Counted from the first letter of the stretch, positions 29,377 through 38,767 are shown. The stretch is 63,123 bases of DNA from Clostridiales bacterium (GCA_029256575.1 JAQSXR010000011.1:1-63123); one strand, 5' to 3'. Notes: generated by a model from the letters alone, not told the origin. Numbers and translations are program-made.

Positions 29377-29405
29377 ATCCTAACCTGTGCGCCGTAATAT
29401 GTCAA
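29377..29405 (-). promoter_or_regulatory. feo promoter
   Basis: Minus-strand TTGACA (29400-29405), 17-nt spacer, TAGGAT (29377-29382). The Fur box ends 9 bp upstream of the -35. Confidence 0.55.
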
Positions 29406-29441
29406 TGCCTCAAATGATAATAATTATCACTTAAGGCATTT
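29405..29441 (-). promoter_or_regulatory. Fur box inside a 37-bp palindrome
   Basis: TGATAAT-A-ATTATCA (29415-29429) is a perfect 7-1-7 Fur box. It is the centre of a larger near-perfect palindrome with 18-bp arms starting AATGCCT. The two arm mismatches become G-U pairs in minus-strand RNA, so a transcript from ribU could also fold here. Expected regulator: a Fur protein repressing feoA-feoA-feoB with iron. Confidence 0.85.
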
Positions 29442-29495
29442 ATTTGTACTATTATGTTCTTAAATCAAAAACAAATACTACTCTACTATTATTTA

Positions 29496-30107
29496 TTAAA
29501 ATTTAATTGCTCGTTTTAAAACATTATATAGTAGATAAGATAGTACTGACATCAAAATTCCTTTTACAATATTAAATGGCGTTATACCATATAGAACTAA
29601 AGTAAACTTATCTTTTATTACCTTTATCGTTTCTGCTGACATCTCAATTATTTGATCCATTGGCATAAACTTTGTGTAGAATGGTAGCATTATAAAGTAA
29701 TTCATAACTGCTCCAACTACTGCCATTGAAATAGTTGCAACCACAAACCCTACTATTACTCTCTTAATTGTTAAAGTCTTAGATTTTGTACATACCAGCC
29801 CTAATCCTATCATGAAGGCTGCCCCTACTATGAAGTTTGCAAGTTCACCAATTCCACCTGTTGTTGTACCTTTAACAATAAGCTTTAATATATTCTTAAG
29901 CAATTCAATTATAACTCCTGCTACAGGTCCGTATGCAAGTGTTCCTATTGCTGCTGGAACATCACTTACTTCTAGTTTTAAGAAGAATGGGAAAATCCCT
30001 GTGATTGTTTCAAATAGCATTAATATAAATGCGATTACCGATAACATTGAACAAAGTACAAGAGCATGTGTTGTAAAAATCTTTTTCTTACCAAATTCTG
30101 TTTTCAT
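29496..30107 (-). CDS. ribU: Riboflavin transporter, ECF S component
   Basis: 203 residues from the ATG at 30107 behind AAAGGAGAG (the open frame extends upstream through the leader terminator). Five or six TM segments; KLEVSDVPAAIGTLAYGPVAGVIIELLKN is the RibU signature region. It captures riboflavin and needs a shared EcfAAT module encoded elsewhere. An FMN riboswitch and terminator upstream confirm the substrate. Confidence 0.93.
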   Translation of the reverse strand: MKTEFGKKKIFTTHALVLCSMLSVIAFILMLFETITGIFPFFLKLEVSDVPAAIGTLAYGPVAGVIIELLKNILKLIVKGTTTGGIGELANFIVGAAFMIGLGLVCTKSKTLTIKRVIVGFVVATISMAVVGAVMNYFIMLPFYTKFMPMDQIIEMSAETIKVIKDKFTLVLYGITPFNIVKGILMSVLSYLLYNVLKRAIKF

Positions 30108-30151
30108 AATTTCTCTCCTTTTAGATGGCTCCTTAGGGGGGTGAGTCACAT

Positions 30152-30179
30152 AAAAAATCCCCATAAATATTTTATGGGG
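30152..30179 (-). terminator. Expression-platform terminator of the ribU riboswitch
   Basis: Minus-strand CCCCATAAA/TTTATGGGG with a 3-nt loop, then ATTTTTTATG. It lies between the FMN aptamer and the ribU SD. A second strong hairpin (TGCCCCAAGCTAA/TTAGCTTGGGGCA, 30197-30224) sits between aptamer and terminator. Confidence 0.75.
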
Positions 30180-30248
30180 GGCTTTATGGCACGAAATGCC
30201 CCAAGCTAAAATTAGCTTGGGGCATGTTTATGACAAGAATTAATCTTT

Positions 30249-30356
30249 CTTCTCTCATCCAGACTTTACTGTCGGTATTGGAATTTCACCAATTCAGCGG
30301 CTTACGCCGGTCACGGACTTTACCGTCGGTAGGGAGTTTCACCCTGCCCCGAAGAA
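30249..30356 (-). promoter_or_regulatory. FMN riboswitch (RFN element)
   Basis: On the minus strand the aptamer begins CTTCGGGGCAGGGTGAAA and ends TCTGGATGAGAGAAG, with the conserved ACCGACGGT, AAAGTCCG and ACCGACAGTAAAGTC segments in order. It controls ribU, switching it off at high FMN by termination. Confidence 0.95.
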
Positions 30357-30375
30357 TATTGTTTTATTTGTCTTT

Positions 30376-30404
30376 ATTCTAACGCGTGAAGTATCATTTG
30401 TCAA
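30376..30404 (-). promoter_or_regulatory. ribU promoter
   Basis: Minus-strand TTGACA (30399-30404), 17-nt spacer, TAGAAT (30376-30381), about 20 bp ahead of the riboswitch. Confidence 0.75.
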
Positions 30405-30469
30405 TATAAACATAGTATAATTTCACTCATGTAAATATTTACTTATGTTTACAGAATAACAACCCTGAT

Positions 30470-31516
30470 CTATTTTTTCTTTTTAAATACAAATTCTCTC
30501 TGAATCTGAAAGCTAATGAAAAATAAAAATGTATCCACAATAGCTTTTATAGCAGTAACATTCATCCCCATATTGTCGCTTATTATTCTTAATAAGCCCC
30601 AACTAATCGCAGTTTGAATTACACAAAGAACATAGTATTTAATAATAGTAGCTTTTTCTTTTTCTTTGTTGTCAAAGACAATATTTTTATTACAGGTATA
30701 ATTAAATAGTGATGATAGTAAACGTGCAGCTACGGTACTATATAATAGGTTTTCATGAAATCCAATAAAAACAATATTAGTAAAAATAGAAAACAATGTA
30801 ATATCTACGAGAAACGATGCTATCGACACAATCACGAATTTGAATATGAGAGACAGAACTTTTAAAGAATCAATAATTGGATTGAAATGTGTTGATTCAT
30901 TATTATTTATATATATTGTTTTGATCTTTTCTTCTGCAATCGTAATATTATGCTTTTTTGTCTCTATCAACATATTTGTTTCATATTCAAAGCGCTCACC
31001 TTTCAGTTCCATTAACGGAATCAAAAAGTCTTTCGGTATTCCCCTTAAGCCTGTTTGCGTATCATGTATCCTTAAACCAATAAATAATTTGAATGCTAAG
31101 CTCATCGACTTATTTCCAAATCGACTTTTCTTAGGAACATCCTCGCCATCAAAATCTCTAGCTCCTAATATCAATTTATCCGGATTTTGTTCAAGTGCTT
31201 TTGCTACATTAAATGTATCCCGAGGTGCATGTTGCCCATCCGCGTCTGCTGTAACAATCCCAATATAATCTGGGTACTTATTTAGGAAATAATTGAAACC
31301 TGTTTTCAATGCTCTTCCTTTACCCAGGTTCACACTATGTTTTAATACTTCGCAGCCATCAATCGTATTCACTTCTTCAAATATATTGTTATACTCACTT
31401 GCACTACCATCATTAACCACAATAATATTATTAAATCCTATCCCTTTGAATTGCTTTATAAGATCAGGAAAATCCTTATTTGGCCGTAAAGACGGAATAA
31501 TAAGAGCTATTTTCAT
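30470..31516 (-). CDS. Family 2 glycosyltransferase fused to a GtrA-like membrane domain
   Basis: 348 residues. Residues 1-215 are a GT-A fold family 2 transferase like dolichol-phosphate mannosyltransferase: IALIIPSLRPNKDF, NDGSASEYNN, TADADGQH (the DxD-type site near 89-96). From about residue 225 four TM helices form a GtrA-like domain. Such proteins make or flip polyprenyl-phosphate sugars. The next gene upstream (14 bp away) is a large membrane protein with GT-C character, its likely user. SD AGAGGATG. Confidence 0.88.
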   Translation of the reverse strand: MKIALIIPSLRPNKDFPDLIKQFKGIGFNNIIVVNDGSASEYNNIFEEVNTIDGCEVLKHSVNLGKGRALKTGFNYFLNKYPDYIGIVTADADGQHAPRDTFNVAKALEQNPDKLILGARDFDGEDVPKKSRFGNKSMSLAFKLFIGLRIHDTQTGLRGIPKDFLIPLMELKGERFEYETNMLIETKKHNITIAEEKIKTIYINNNESTHFNPIIDSLKVLSLIFKFVIVSIASFLVDITLFSIFTNIVFIGFHENLLYSTVAARLLSSLFNYTCNKNIVFDNKEKEKATIIKYYVLCVIQTAISWGLLRIISDNMGMNVTAIKAIVDTFLFFISFQIQREFVFKKKK

Positions 31517-31529
31517 TTTATCACATCCT

Positions 31530-33464
31530 CTATTTTACAGGTATTAGCTTTACTTCCTTATCATTTATATGCTCTATCCTAAATAATCTTGCAGATCGAA
31601 AGCCGGCAACTTTTTCAAATGATTCATCAAAATCATCCCATAAAGTGCTATTGTATTTAACTAGAAATACATGTGTGTATTTATGTCTGATCAGTATGTC
31701 AGCAAATTCTTCTGAGTTACTTATCGTTCGTTTGCCATCACCAATACCTTCGTCAACATTTCCTATATCAAAAGTCAGAATACTATTCGCATTTCTTGGC
31801 AATAGGTAATATTTTGTTATAAAATATTCAAACCCATTTGATTTTTGTGCAACGAGAAATACCTTATCCGTTTCCTTTGTTTTTTCTAAAACTATATTGG
31901 CTTCCTCTTCAATCTTCTGTCTTTGTTCTACTACATAGGTAGCTGTATAATGTTCCATAATAACCTTGCCTGGGAACAATATTATTACGATTGCAGCTGT
32001 AATTAGAACGAGTGACGGAGCCAAATGATTTGCTCTACTTGTTTTTATATTGGTAGCATAATTCATTATATAAATAGCTAAGATAATTACTGTTCCTGCT
32101 GGGAATATACTTACGTATCTATCAAAACAAGATAAAACTAATGCTTCACTTTCTCTGAAGGTAAATAAGTAAGCAACTAATGTAGCGATAATATAGATAG
32201 CTCCCCATAAATGATTAATAAAATTTGATCGGTCAAATCTTTTTCTTTCTTCTTTTTCTTGAATTACTAAACGAATAAGCTGGGATAAGATTAATAATCC
32301 CATTGTAATTCCAACAAAAGTGAACTTTTGTCCATATAACTTCATATTAAATAATTCCGTTGCATAACTCTTCATTGTTTCATTTTGATACTCTAACCCA
32401 CTACCCGTAAAAGCTTTAAATAATCCAATTAGGCTTACATCTGTAGCCGAGAAAATCACCCCAGTATCCACAATATAAGTATGAATTCCCCATGCAGCTT
32501 GTGTAGCAATAGGAACTAATATTATTATTAAAGCCATTAAGTATATGGCATTTTTTTCTTTTTTGATCTTTTTCATTAACTTATCATCTTCAAGCGAAAG
32601 TTCGGCTTCACGATGTTTATTTTTTAATATATTCTTTTTATAACTTACATAATCAAGTGCTACAAATAATGCTACAAATACTGCTGCAAGAACCCCCGTA
32701 GTTTTTAGTAATGTAAGTACAATAAGTCCTAACATAATTCTTACTAATTTAAATTTATTATAATCTTTTTCCAAAAGTGCTACTAACATGATATAAGCAA
32801 ATGTTATGCAAATCATCGGATCAATTAGTACCGCTGTATATGTTTGTGGAAAAAACAGTAGTGGAAGTAGTGGGACAATTGTTGCATAAACAAGTGCATA
32901 TTTCCACTTTTTCCATGTCATGTTCTTCATTCCAACTAGAAGCATACTAAGTATCATAAAGGTGAATGCCCCTATCATCCCAGGCTCAGTAAACCCAGCA
33001 AGTTTTGTCCAAAAATAACCAAATACTGCTGTAGCAGGTGGATAGTCTTTGTATACAGTAGGAACGATATCAAAGCTTCCTAGTTTATCAAATTGAGTCA
33101 TTGCTTTAACAGTTAACCCCCAATGAGTATACTCATCCCAGGCCACTATTTTTCTTGTCGTTTGTGTTGCGAATATAAGGATAACCCAAAGTATTATTAC
33201 AACAAATGCAGGGGTAAACATGTTCCTAATAAATACCTTCGGTCTCTTAATAGCAAAGAAAACAGATGCGATCGCTGCTATAATCAATATGCCAACGACT
33301 AAATATAGAGTAGGTAATAGTAAATCAAACATTCCACCTATAGTTAAAAGTATTGTAACACCAAACACCGTTGGTGCTAACACTTGCTCAAAACGTTTAT
33401 TTTTTGATGCCGCAAAAAATGCAGGGACTGAAAATAATAAAATTAAAACTAATATTGTTTTCAT
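31530..33464 (-). CDS. Large polytopic membrane protein, probable GT-C glycosyltransferase
   Basis: 644 residues with about twelve TM segments. Between early TM segments lies IVAWDEYTHWGLTVKAM (near residue 108), an acidic motif after the first outside loop, as in GT-C enzymes that use polyprenyl-phosphate sugars. A charged loop at about 275-300 (KKNILKNKHREAELSLEDDK) is cytoplasmic, and the C-terminal 110 residues form an extracytoplasmic domain. Coupled with the GT2-GtrA gene, it probably glycosylates an envelope component; acceptor unknown. SD AAAGGAG. Confidence 0.65.
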   Translation of the reverse strand: MKTILVLILLFSVPAFFAASKNKRFEQVLAPTVFGVTILLTIGGMFDLLLPTLYLVVGILIIAAIASVFFAIKRPKVFIRNMFTPAFVVIILWVILIFATQTTRKIVAWDEYTHWGLTVKAMTQFDKLGSFDIVPTVYKDYPPATAVFGYFWTKLAGFTEPGMIGAFTFMILSMLLVGMKNMTWKKWKYALVYATIVPLLPLLFFPQTYTAVLIDPMICITFAYIMLVALLEKDYNKFKLVRIMLGLIVLTLLKTTGVLAAVFVALFVALDYVSYKKNILKNKHREAELSLEDDKLMKKIKKEKNAIYLMALIIILVPIATQAAWGIHTYIVDTGVIFSATDVSLIGLFKAFTGSGLEYQNETMKSYATELFNMKLYGQKFTFVGITMGLLILSQLIRLVIQEKEERKRFDRSNFINHLWGAIYIIATLVAYLFTFRESEALVLSCFDRYVSIFPAGTVIILAIYIMNYATNIKTSRANHLAPSLVLITAAIVIILFPGKVIMEHYTATYVVEQRQKIEEEANIVLEKTKETDKVFLVAQKSNGFEYFITKYYLLPRNANSILTFDIGNVDEGIGDGKRTISNSEEFADILIRHKYTHVFLVKYNSTLWDDFDESFEKVAGFRSARLFRIEHINDKEVKLIPVK

Positions 33465-33515
33465 AATAGATAGACTCCTTTCCGCTTAATTTTCCGAAAC
33501 CTTACTCCAAATAAA

Positions 33516-35666
33516 TTACAAAACTTGTTTCATTGTTAGTTGTATTCTTTTCTTTAACAAGTCAATGCTCATAACTCTAACGTCAACAATATCGCCTACA
33601 CTTACGACTTCAAGTGGATGCTTAATAAATTTATCTGTCATTTGTGAGATATGCACTAATCCATCTTGATGAACGCCGATATCCACGAAAGCTCCAAAAT
33701 CGATTACATTTCTAACCGTTCCTTTCAGAATCATTCCTTCTGTCAAATCCTTCATATCAAGTACATCTGTTCTAAGAATAGGTTTTGGCATCTCTTCTCG
33801 AGGATCTCTTCCCGGTTTCTCAAGCTCTTTTACAATATCCGTTAATGTGATATCCCCCACGCCTAATTCCTTTGCGAGTTGTTTATAATCTGATAGTTTC
33901 TTTGCAAGATCATTTATTGCCTTTGCTTTAATATCATCTTTTGTATAACCTAATCGTTCAATCAGTTTCTCAGTTGCTTCATAAGATTCAGGATGAACAC
34001 TTGTATTATCTAAAGGATTACTTCCATCAATTATTCTTAAAAATCCTGCACATTGTTCATAAGCTTTCGGTCCCAACTTGGCAACTTTCAATAGTTCTTT
34101 ACGATTTTTGAATTTGCCATTTTCTTCTCTATAAATAACAATATTCTTTGCAATCGCTTTACTAATACCAGAAATATATTCAAGGAGTGATGCTGATGCA
34201 GTGTTTAGATCTACCCCAACCTTATTCACGCAGTTTTCAACTACCCCAGATAAAGCTTCTGATAAATGTTTTTGATTCATATCATGTTGATATTGACCAA
34301 CTCCTATTGCTTTTGGATCAATCTTAACCAACTCTGCTAGTGGATCTTGTAATCTTCTAGCAATTGAAGCTGCACTTCTTTGACCCACATCAAAATTAGG
34401 AAATTCTTCTGTTGCTAATTTACTTGCAGAGTATACAGATGCCCCTGCTTCATTTACTATAATATATTGAACTTTTTCCGTAATTTCTTTCAAAAGTTCT
34501 ACAATAATAATTTCAGATTCTCTTGATGCTGTTCCATTCCCTACAGAAATTAATTCGATATTATACTTCTTTATCAGTTTTTTTAGTTCTTCTTTTGATT
34601 CTTTAATCTTTTGTTGTGGAACAGTAGGATAAATAACCTTTGTTTCAAGAACCTTTCCAGTTCCATCCACAACAGCAAGTTTACATCCTGTTCTAAAAGC
34701 AGGATCCCAGCCAAGAACAACCTTATCTACAATTGGAGGTTGCATAAGTAATTGTTCTAGATTCTTACCAAAAATCTTAACTGCACCATCTTCCGCTCTC
34801 TCGCTTAATTCATTTCTAATTTCACGTTCTATTGCTGGAGCGATAAGTCTTTTATAACTATCCTCTATTGTTGTCTTCAATATTTGATTTGTAAATTGGT
34901 TGTTTTTAGTTACTACTTGTCTTTCAAGATACTTAATGATATCTTCTTCAGGAACTTCTAGTTTGACAGTAAGGACCTTTTCTTTTTCTCCACGATTAAC
35001 AGCAAGGATTCTATGCCCCGCCATCTTTGAAATCGCTTCTTCATAATCGTAATACATTTCAAAAACGGATTCCATTTCAGAATCTTTCGCCTTTGATGTC
35101 AATTTTCCTGCTTTAGTTGTAAATGCTCTTATATACATTCTATAATTTGCTTCGTCAGATATTTTTTCTGCTATAATATCTAATGCGCCTTGAATTGCTT
35201 CTTCTACTGAATTTACTTCTTTTTCTACTGACAAATATTCAACTGCATATTCTTCAACTGGTTTATCCAAATTTTGATCAAAGATTAAATCCGCTAAAGG
35301 TTGCAATCCCTTTTCAACTGCAATCGTTGCTCTTGTTCTTCTCTTTGGTCGGTATGGTCTATATAAATCCTCTACAACAACTAATGTTTGTGCTGCTATA
35401 ATTTGATTTCTTAATTCCTCAGTTAACTTTCCTTGTTCTTCTATGCTTGCAAGCACTTGTTGCTTTTTTTCATCAAGATTTCTAAGGTAAGTGAGCCTAT
35501 CATTTAAATCTCTTAGCACTTCATCATTTAATGAGCCTGTAATTTCTTTTCTATATCTTGCAATGAAAGGAATCGTATTTCCTTCATCAATAAGTTTTAC
35601 AGTCGCTTCAATTTGCCACATCTCCACTTTGAACTCATCTTGTAGCATTTTTAATATTTCCATCAT
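33516..35666 (-). CDS. tex: Transcription accessory protein Tex
   Basis: 716-residue RNA-binding protein with the full Tex architecture: N-terminal helical part (FIARYRKEITGSLND near 37), YqgF/RNase H-like domain (LGWDPAFRTGCKLAVVDGTG near 335), helix-hairpin-helix (ASLLEYISGISKAIAKNIV; FKNRKELLKVAKLGPKAYEQCAGFLRI), and a C-terminal S1 domain (GMILKGTVRNVIDFGAFVDIGVHQDGLVHISQM, about 640-710). It is thought to act in transcription and RNA turnover. Monocistronic, GGAG before the ATG. Confidence 0.97.
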   Translation of the reverse strand: MMEILKMLQDEFKVEMWQIEATVKLIDEGNTIPFIARYRKEITGSLNDEVLRDLNDRLTYLRNLDEKKQQVLASIEEQGKLTEELRNQIIAAQTLVVVEDLYRPYRPKRRTRATIAVEKGLQPLADLIFDQNLDKPVEEYAVEYLSVEKEVNSVEEAIQGALDIIAEKISDEANYRMYIRAFTTKAGKLTSKAKDSEMESVFEMYYDYEEAISKMAGHRILAVNRGEKEKVLTVKLEVPEEDIIKYLERQVVTKNNQFTNQILKTTIEDSYKRLIAPAIEREIRNELSERAEDGAVKIFGKNLEQLLMQPPIVDKVVLGWDPAFRTGCKLAVVDGTGKVLETKVIYPTVPQQKIKESKEELKKLIKKYNIELISVGNGTASRESEIIIVELLKEITEKVQYIIVNEAGASVYSASKLATEEFPNFDVGQRSAASIARRLQDPLAELVKIDPKAIGVGQYQHDMNQKHLSEALSGVVENCVNKVGVDLNTASASLLEYISGISKAIAKNIVIYREENGKFKNRKELLKVAKLGPKAYEQCAGFLRIIDGSNPLDNTSVHPESYEATEKLIERLGYTKDDIKAKAINDLAKKLSDYKQLAKELGVGDITLTDIVKELEKPGRDPREEMPKPILRTDVLDMKDLTEGMILKGTVRNVIDFGAFVDIGVHQDGLVHISQMTDKFIKHPLEVVSVGDIVDVRVMSIDLLKKRIQLTMKQVL

Positions 35667-35808
35667 TTGTTCTCCTTAGTTTCAATTATGGTTTTTTGTC
35701 AAAAATTATTAACATTCAAACCATTTATTAGACGATTTTAATTCAATATTGTTCCATTTATTAATATTGCAATTAAACACATAAAGTTATTATAGTTTAT
35801 ATGATGAA

Positions 35809-36624
35809 TTAATACAAATAATTTTTCTCAACAGGTCCTAATATGCTTTCAACTAAACATGTCGTATTCTTAACCATTTCGTTTATTATATCCATTATTT
35901 CATTATGCTCAGTTTTCCCACCTAAAAGCTTATGTAGATTTTCTTCGAATCTTTCCGGAAGCTTTGCACATTTTTTCTTACACAATTCAATTAGTCTTTT
36001 TTCACCCGGATGTTGTTCTCTATTTAATGCCCATATGATATCAAAATAACTAGCCAAAAATTCAGTAATTCTATGATTGATACTTACGATGTCGTTACGC
36101 TTACATGCTTTTTCTATTTGATGCGAATATGATGGTATGTTTCCATCTAAAAGTCGTAAATTTGTCATTACTATATTCATACTTAATCGAATTGGATAAG
36201 GAACTTTATATTTATTTATTATTCTTTCAAGTTCTCCATTTTTATCAAATAAAATCTTAGAATTTAATATATTATACCAGATACACGTTGAATATCCTGT
36301 CCTTCCATTAAAACCGAATACTTGACCTTCTAGTTCTTTATCTGTATTTGTAAGATTACGATAAATTATCTCTAACACAGTGCCACATTTAAGATTACAA
36401 TCATCCTCTAACTCCCAAAAAGCATTCCCTAATTCCATATGTCCACAGTATTTTTCTAAAATTAATCTTCTTACACTAATATCAATATCTTCTGTGGTAT
36501 AGATGTATACATCATAATCTGAATCAGCCATTGCTGTGTTAGATCCCCTTGAGCCACCTAACGTAATCCCTTCAACTTCTGGCAACTTCGAAAATTCTTC
36601 AATGATTCCTTGAATAAGCTCCAT
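35809..36624 (-). CDS. Nucleotidyltransferase-domain protein
   Basis: 271 residues from the ATG at 36624, behind GGGAGGG (an in-frame start 33 bases upstream lacks a site). LGGSRGSNTAMADSDYDVYIY near residue 21 is the GS-x(n)-DxD motif of the DNA polymerase beta nucleotidyltransferase superfamily. The rest is helical and resembles aminoglycoside-adenylyltransferase-like or DUF4037 proteins. Substrate unknown; a resistance role is possible but not shown. It faces a divergent HAAS-PspC gene across 255 bp. Confidence 0.75.
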   Translation of the reverse strand: MELIQGIIEEFSKLPEVEGITLGGSRGSNTAMADSDYDVYIYTTEDIDISVRRLILEKYCGHMELGNAFWELEDDCNLKCGTVLEIIYRNLTNTDKELEGQVFGFNGRTGYSTCIWYNILNSKILFDKNGELERIINKYKVPYPIRLSMNIVMTNLRLLDGNIPSYSHQIEKACKRNDIVSINHRITEFLASYFDIIWALNREQHPGEKRLIELCKKKCAKLPERFEENLHKLLGGKTEHNEIMDIINEMVKNTTCLVESILGPVEKNYLY

Positions 36625-36776
36625 AAATATTACCCTCCCATTTAATTCTATTGACAATAAATTTTATTTATTAGTAATAAAATACCACCTAGATTATACC
36701 ATATGTTATTGATAAAATTTAACAATATTTTTCTGTTTTTAAGCAAATAATATCGAAAACTTGTTATATTATTTTA

Positions 36777-36807
36777 TTGACATACAATATTATATGGCAT
36801 ATAATAT
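36777..36807 (+). promoter_or_regulatory. Promoter and inverted repeat of the HAAS-PspC gene
   Basis: TTGACA (36777-36782), 17-nt spacer, TATAAT (36800-36805). A perfect 9-3-9 inverted repeat ATATTATAT-GGC-ATATAATAT (36787-36807) covers the spacer and -10, a likely operator. The rest of the 36658-36879 gap shows nothing else I can name. Confidence 0.8.
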
Positions 36808-36879
36808 AACCATACAAAAAGTAATCTTTGAATTATTAATTCAAATAACATTGATTTAAATTATTAGGAGGAATAAACA

Positions 36880-37476
36880 ATGACTAGAAGCGAATTTATT
36901 AATGACTTAAGATCAAAAATTTGGAATTTACCAGTAGATGAAGTTTCTGCAGCAGTAAGATATTATGACAATTTTATTGTAGGAGCTGGTGTGGAAAATG
37001 AACAAGCAATTATTGCAAAGTTAGGATCTCCACAAAGAGTAGCGGATAGTGTAATTCGTGAGTTTAATTCAAGTTCATCATCACATGATTACAGTAATAC
37101 TAATCCCGCTAAAGACTACACTTTTGATAACAATACACAAAATAGTGCAAACCAAAATGGTGGGTATAATAATACAAACCAAAGTGGTGGATATTATAAT
37201 GCTAACCAAAATGGCAGCTATAATAACTCAAACCAAAATGGTGGATATAATTATTCAAACCAAAATCAATATCGTAATAATGGCTACCAAACAAAAAGAT
37301 TATTCAAATCAGAAAATGATAAGATGATATGTGGAGTTTGTGGTGGTCTTGCAGAATACTTTAACATAGACCCTAGTCTAGTTCGTATAATAGCTGTTGT
37401 AACTGCATTTGCAGGTGCTGGTTTATTAGCATACTTAGTTGGTGCAATTATATTACCTGAAAAGAGTAGACTATAG
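36880..37476 (+). CDS. HAAS domain plus PspC domain membrane protein
   Basis: 198 residues. Residues 1-70 are a HAAS-type helical domain (LRSKIWNLPVDEVSAAVRYYDNF; IAKLGSPQRVADSVIREF). Residues 80-140 are repeats of about ten residues (NQNGGYNNT, NQSGGYYNA, NQNGSYNNS, NQNGGYNYS) rich in N, G and Y. Residues 142-198 are a PspC domain with ICGVCGGLAEYFNIDPSLVRII and one TM segment. PspC proteins act in envelope stress; HAAS domains usually pair with PadR regulators. The repeat linker may be flexible. AGGAGG precedes the ATG; terminator follows at 37501. Confidence 0.85.
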   Translation: MTRSEFINDLRSKIWNLPVDEVSAAVRYYDNFIVGAGVENEQAIIAKLGSPQRVADSVIREFNSSSSSHDYSNTNPAKDYTFDNNTQNSANQNGGYNNTNQSGGYYNANQNGSYNNSNQNGGYNYSNQNQYRNNGYQTKRLFKSENDKMICGVCGGLAEYFNIDPSLVRIIAVVTAFAGAGLLAYLVGAIILPEKSRL

Positions 37477-37500
37477 TATTTAATTAGAATATAAACTCAA

Positions 37501-37535
37501 AAAGGGATGTCAATATACTATGACATCCCTTTTAT
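37501..37535 (+). terminator. Terminator after HAAS-PspC
   Basis: Stem AAAGGGATGTCA/TGACATCCCTTT then TTATTTATT; it may also serve the opposing aspartokinase gene. Confidence 0.85.
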
Positions 37536-37555
37536 TTATTCATATCTATAATTTA

Positions 37556-38767
37556 TTACTTTCTAGCTAATTTGAAAGCCTCATGAACTGCTTGTGTAGC
37601 TTCATTTACATCTTTTTCATCAATTAAAACTGTTATCTTAATCTCTGATGTAGATATCATCTTAATATTGATTCCTGCGTCGTATAAAGCTTCAAACATA
37701 GTTGCTGCAACACCAGCATTTGTTTGCATTCCTGCACCTACTACTGATACTTTTGCAACATTATCTTCTACTGTAACTTTTTCTCCAGATAATCTAGCAA
37801 GGTTTGCTTCGATAATTTGTTTTGCTTCAGCAGCAAAATCACTAGCAACTGTAAATGAAATATCTTTTGTTCCATCTCTTCCAATCGATTGTAGAATAAT
37901 ATCTACATTTATATTATTCTTAGCAAGCAATGAGAATAATTTAAAAGCTATTCCAGGCTCATCCTTAACACCCATTACTGCTATACGAGTAGTATTTTTA
38001 TCTGCGGCAACACCGCTTACTAACATTTTTTCCACTTTTGTTTCCTCCTTAACAATTGTACCATCTGCAACAACTAAACTTGAAAGCACTACTAACTGTA
38101 CATTATATTTTTTTGCTAATTCTACTGAACGATTGTGAAGAACTTTTGCCCCAAGTGTTGCTAGTTCAAGCATTTCATCGTATGATATTTCTTCTAGTTT
38201 TCTAGCATTTGGAACAACTCTAGGATCAGCTGTATATACACCTTCAACATCTGTATATATTTCACACGCATCTGCATGTAATGCTGCTGCTAAAGCAACT
38301 GCTGTTGTGTCTGAGCCACCTCTTCCAAGTGTAGTATAATCATCAAATTTATTTACACCTTGGAAACCTGTTATAATTACTATTTTTTTGTTTTCTAACT
38401 CAGTAGTAATTCTTTCAGTATCAATACGTTTTATTCTGGCATTGCTATAAACTGATGTTGTATGCATTGCTACTTGGAACGCGTTTAATGATACTGCTGG
38501 TACCCCAAGCTTTTCTAATGCCATTGCCATTAAAGCAACAGAAATTTGTTCTCCAGTTGTAAGAAGCATATCCATTTCTCGCCTTGAAGGATTCGGATTA
38601 ATTTCTTTTGCTTTTGCAATTAACTGGTCAGTTGTTTTGCCCTGGGCGGAGAGTACAACTACTACATCGTTGCCTTTTTTATAATCTTCTAATATTCTAT
38701 TTGCAACGTTATAAACTCTTTCTTTATCAGCTACTGAGCTGCCGCCGAATTTTTTAACTATTAACAA
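37556..38767 (-). CDS. lysC: Aspartate kinase
   Basis: First enzyme of the aspartate pathway to lysine, threonine and methionine. The 403-residue protein has KFGGSSV (residues 5-11), TTGEQISVAL near 70, GRGGSDTTAVALAAAL near 148 and DVEGVYTADPR near 172, followed by two ACT domains (about 255-330 and 340-400) for feedback control. The start is TTG, seven bases behind GGAGG; no ATG lies near. It follows the ApgM-like gene by 53 bp in the threonine cluster, so it is probably the threonine-pathway isozyme. Confidence 0.95.
   Translation of the reverse strand: MLIVKKFGGSSVADKERVYNVANRILEDYKKGNDVVVVLSAQGKTTDQLIAKAKEINPNPSRREMDMLLTTGEQISVALMAMALEKLGVPAVSLNAFQVAMHTTSVYSNARIKRIDTERITTELENKKIVIITGFQGVNKFDDYTTLGRGGSDTTAVALAAALHADACEIYTDVEGVYTADPRVVPNARKLEEISYDEMLELATLGAKVLHNRSVELAKKYNVQLVVLSSLVVADGTIVKEETKVEKMLVSGVAADKNTTRIAVMGVKDEPGIAFKLFSLLAKNNINVDIILQSIGRDGTKDISFTVASDFAAEAKQIIEANLARLSGEKVTVEDNVAKVSVVGAGMQTNAGVAATMFEALYDAGINIKMISTSEIKITVLIDEKDVNEATQAVHEAFKLARK

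Noticed and set aside
29405-29441. Simple terminator of ribU
   Set aside because: No T-run follows on the minus strand and the centre is a perfect Fur box; a regulatory site is the better main explanation.
36880-37476. CRISPR-like repeat because of repeated AACCAAAATGGTGG units
   Set aside because: The repeats are in frame and encode N/G/Y-rich protein sequence without spacers.
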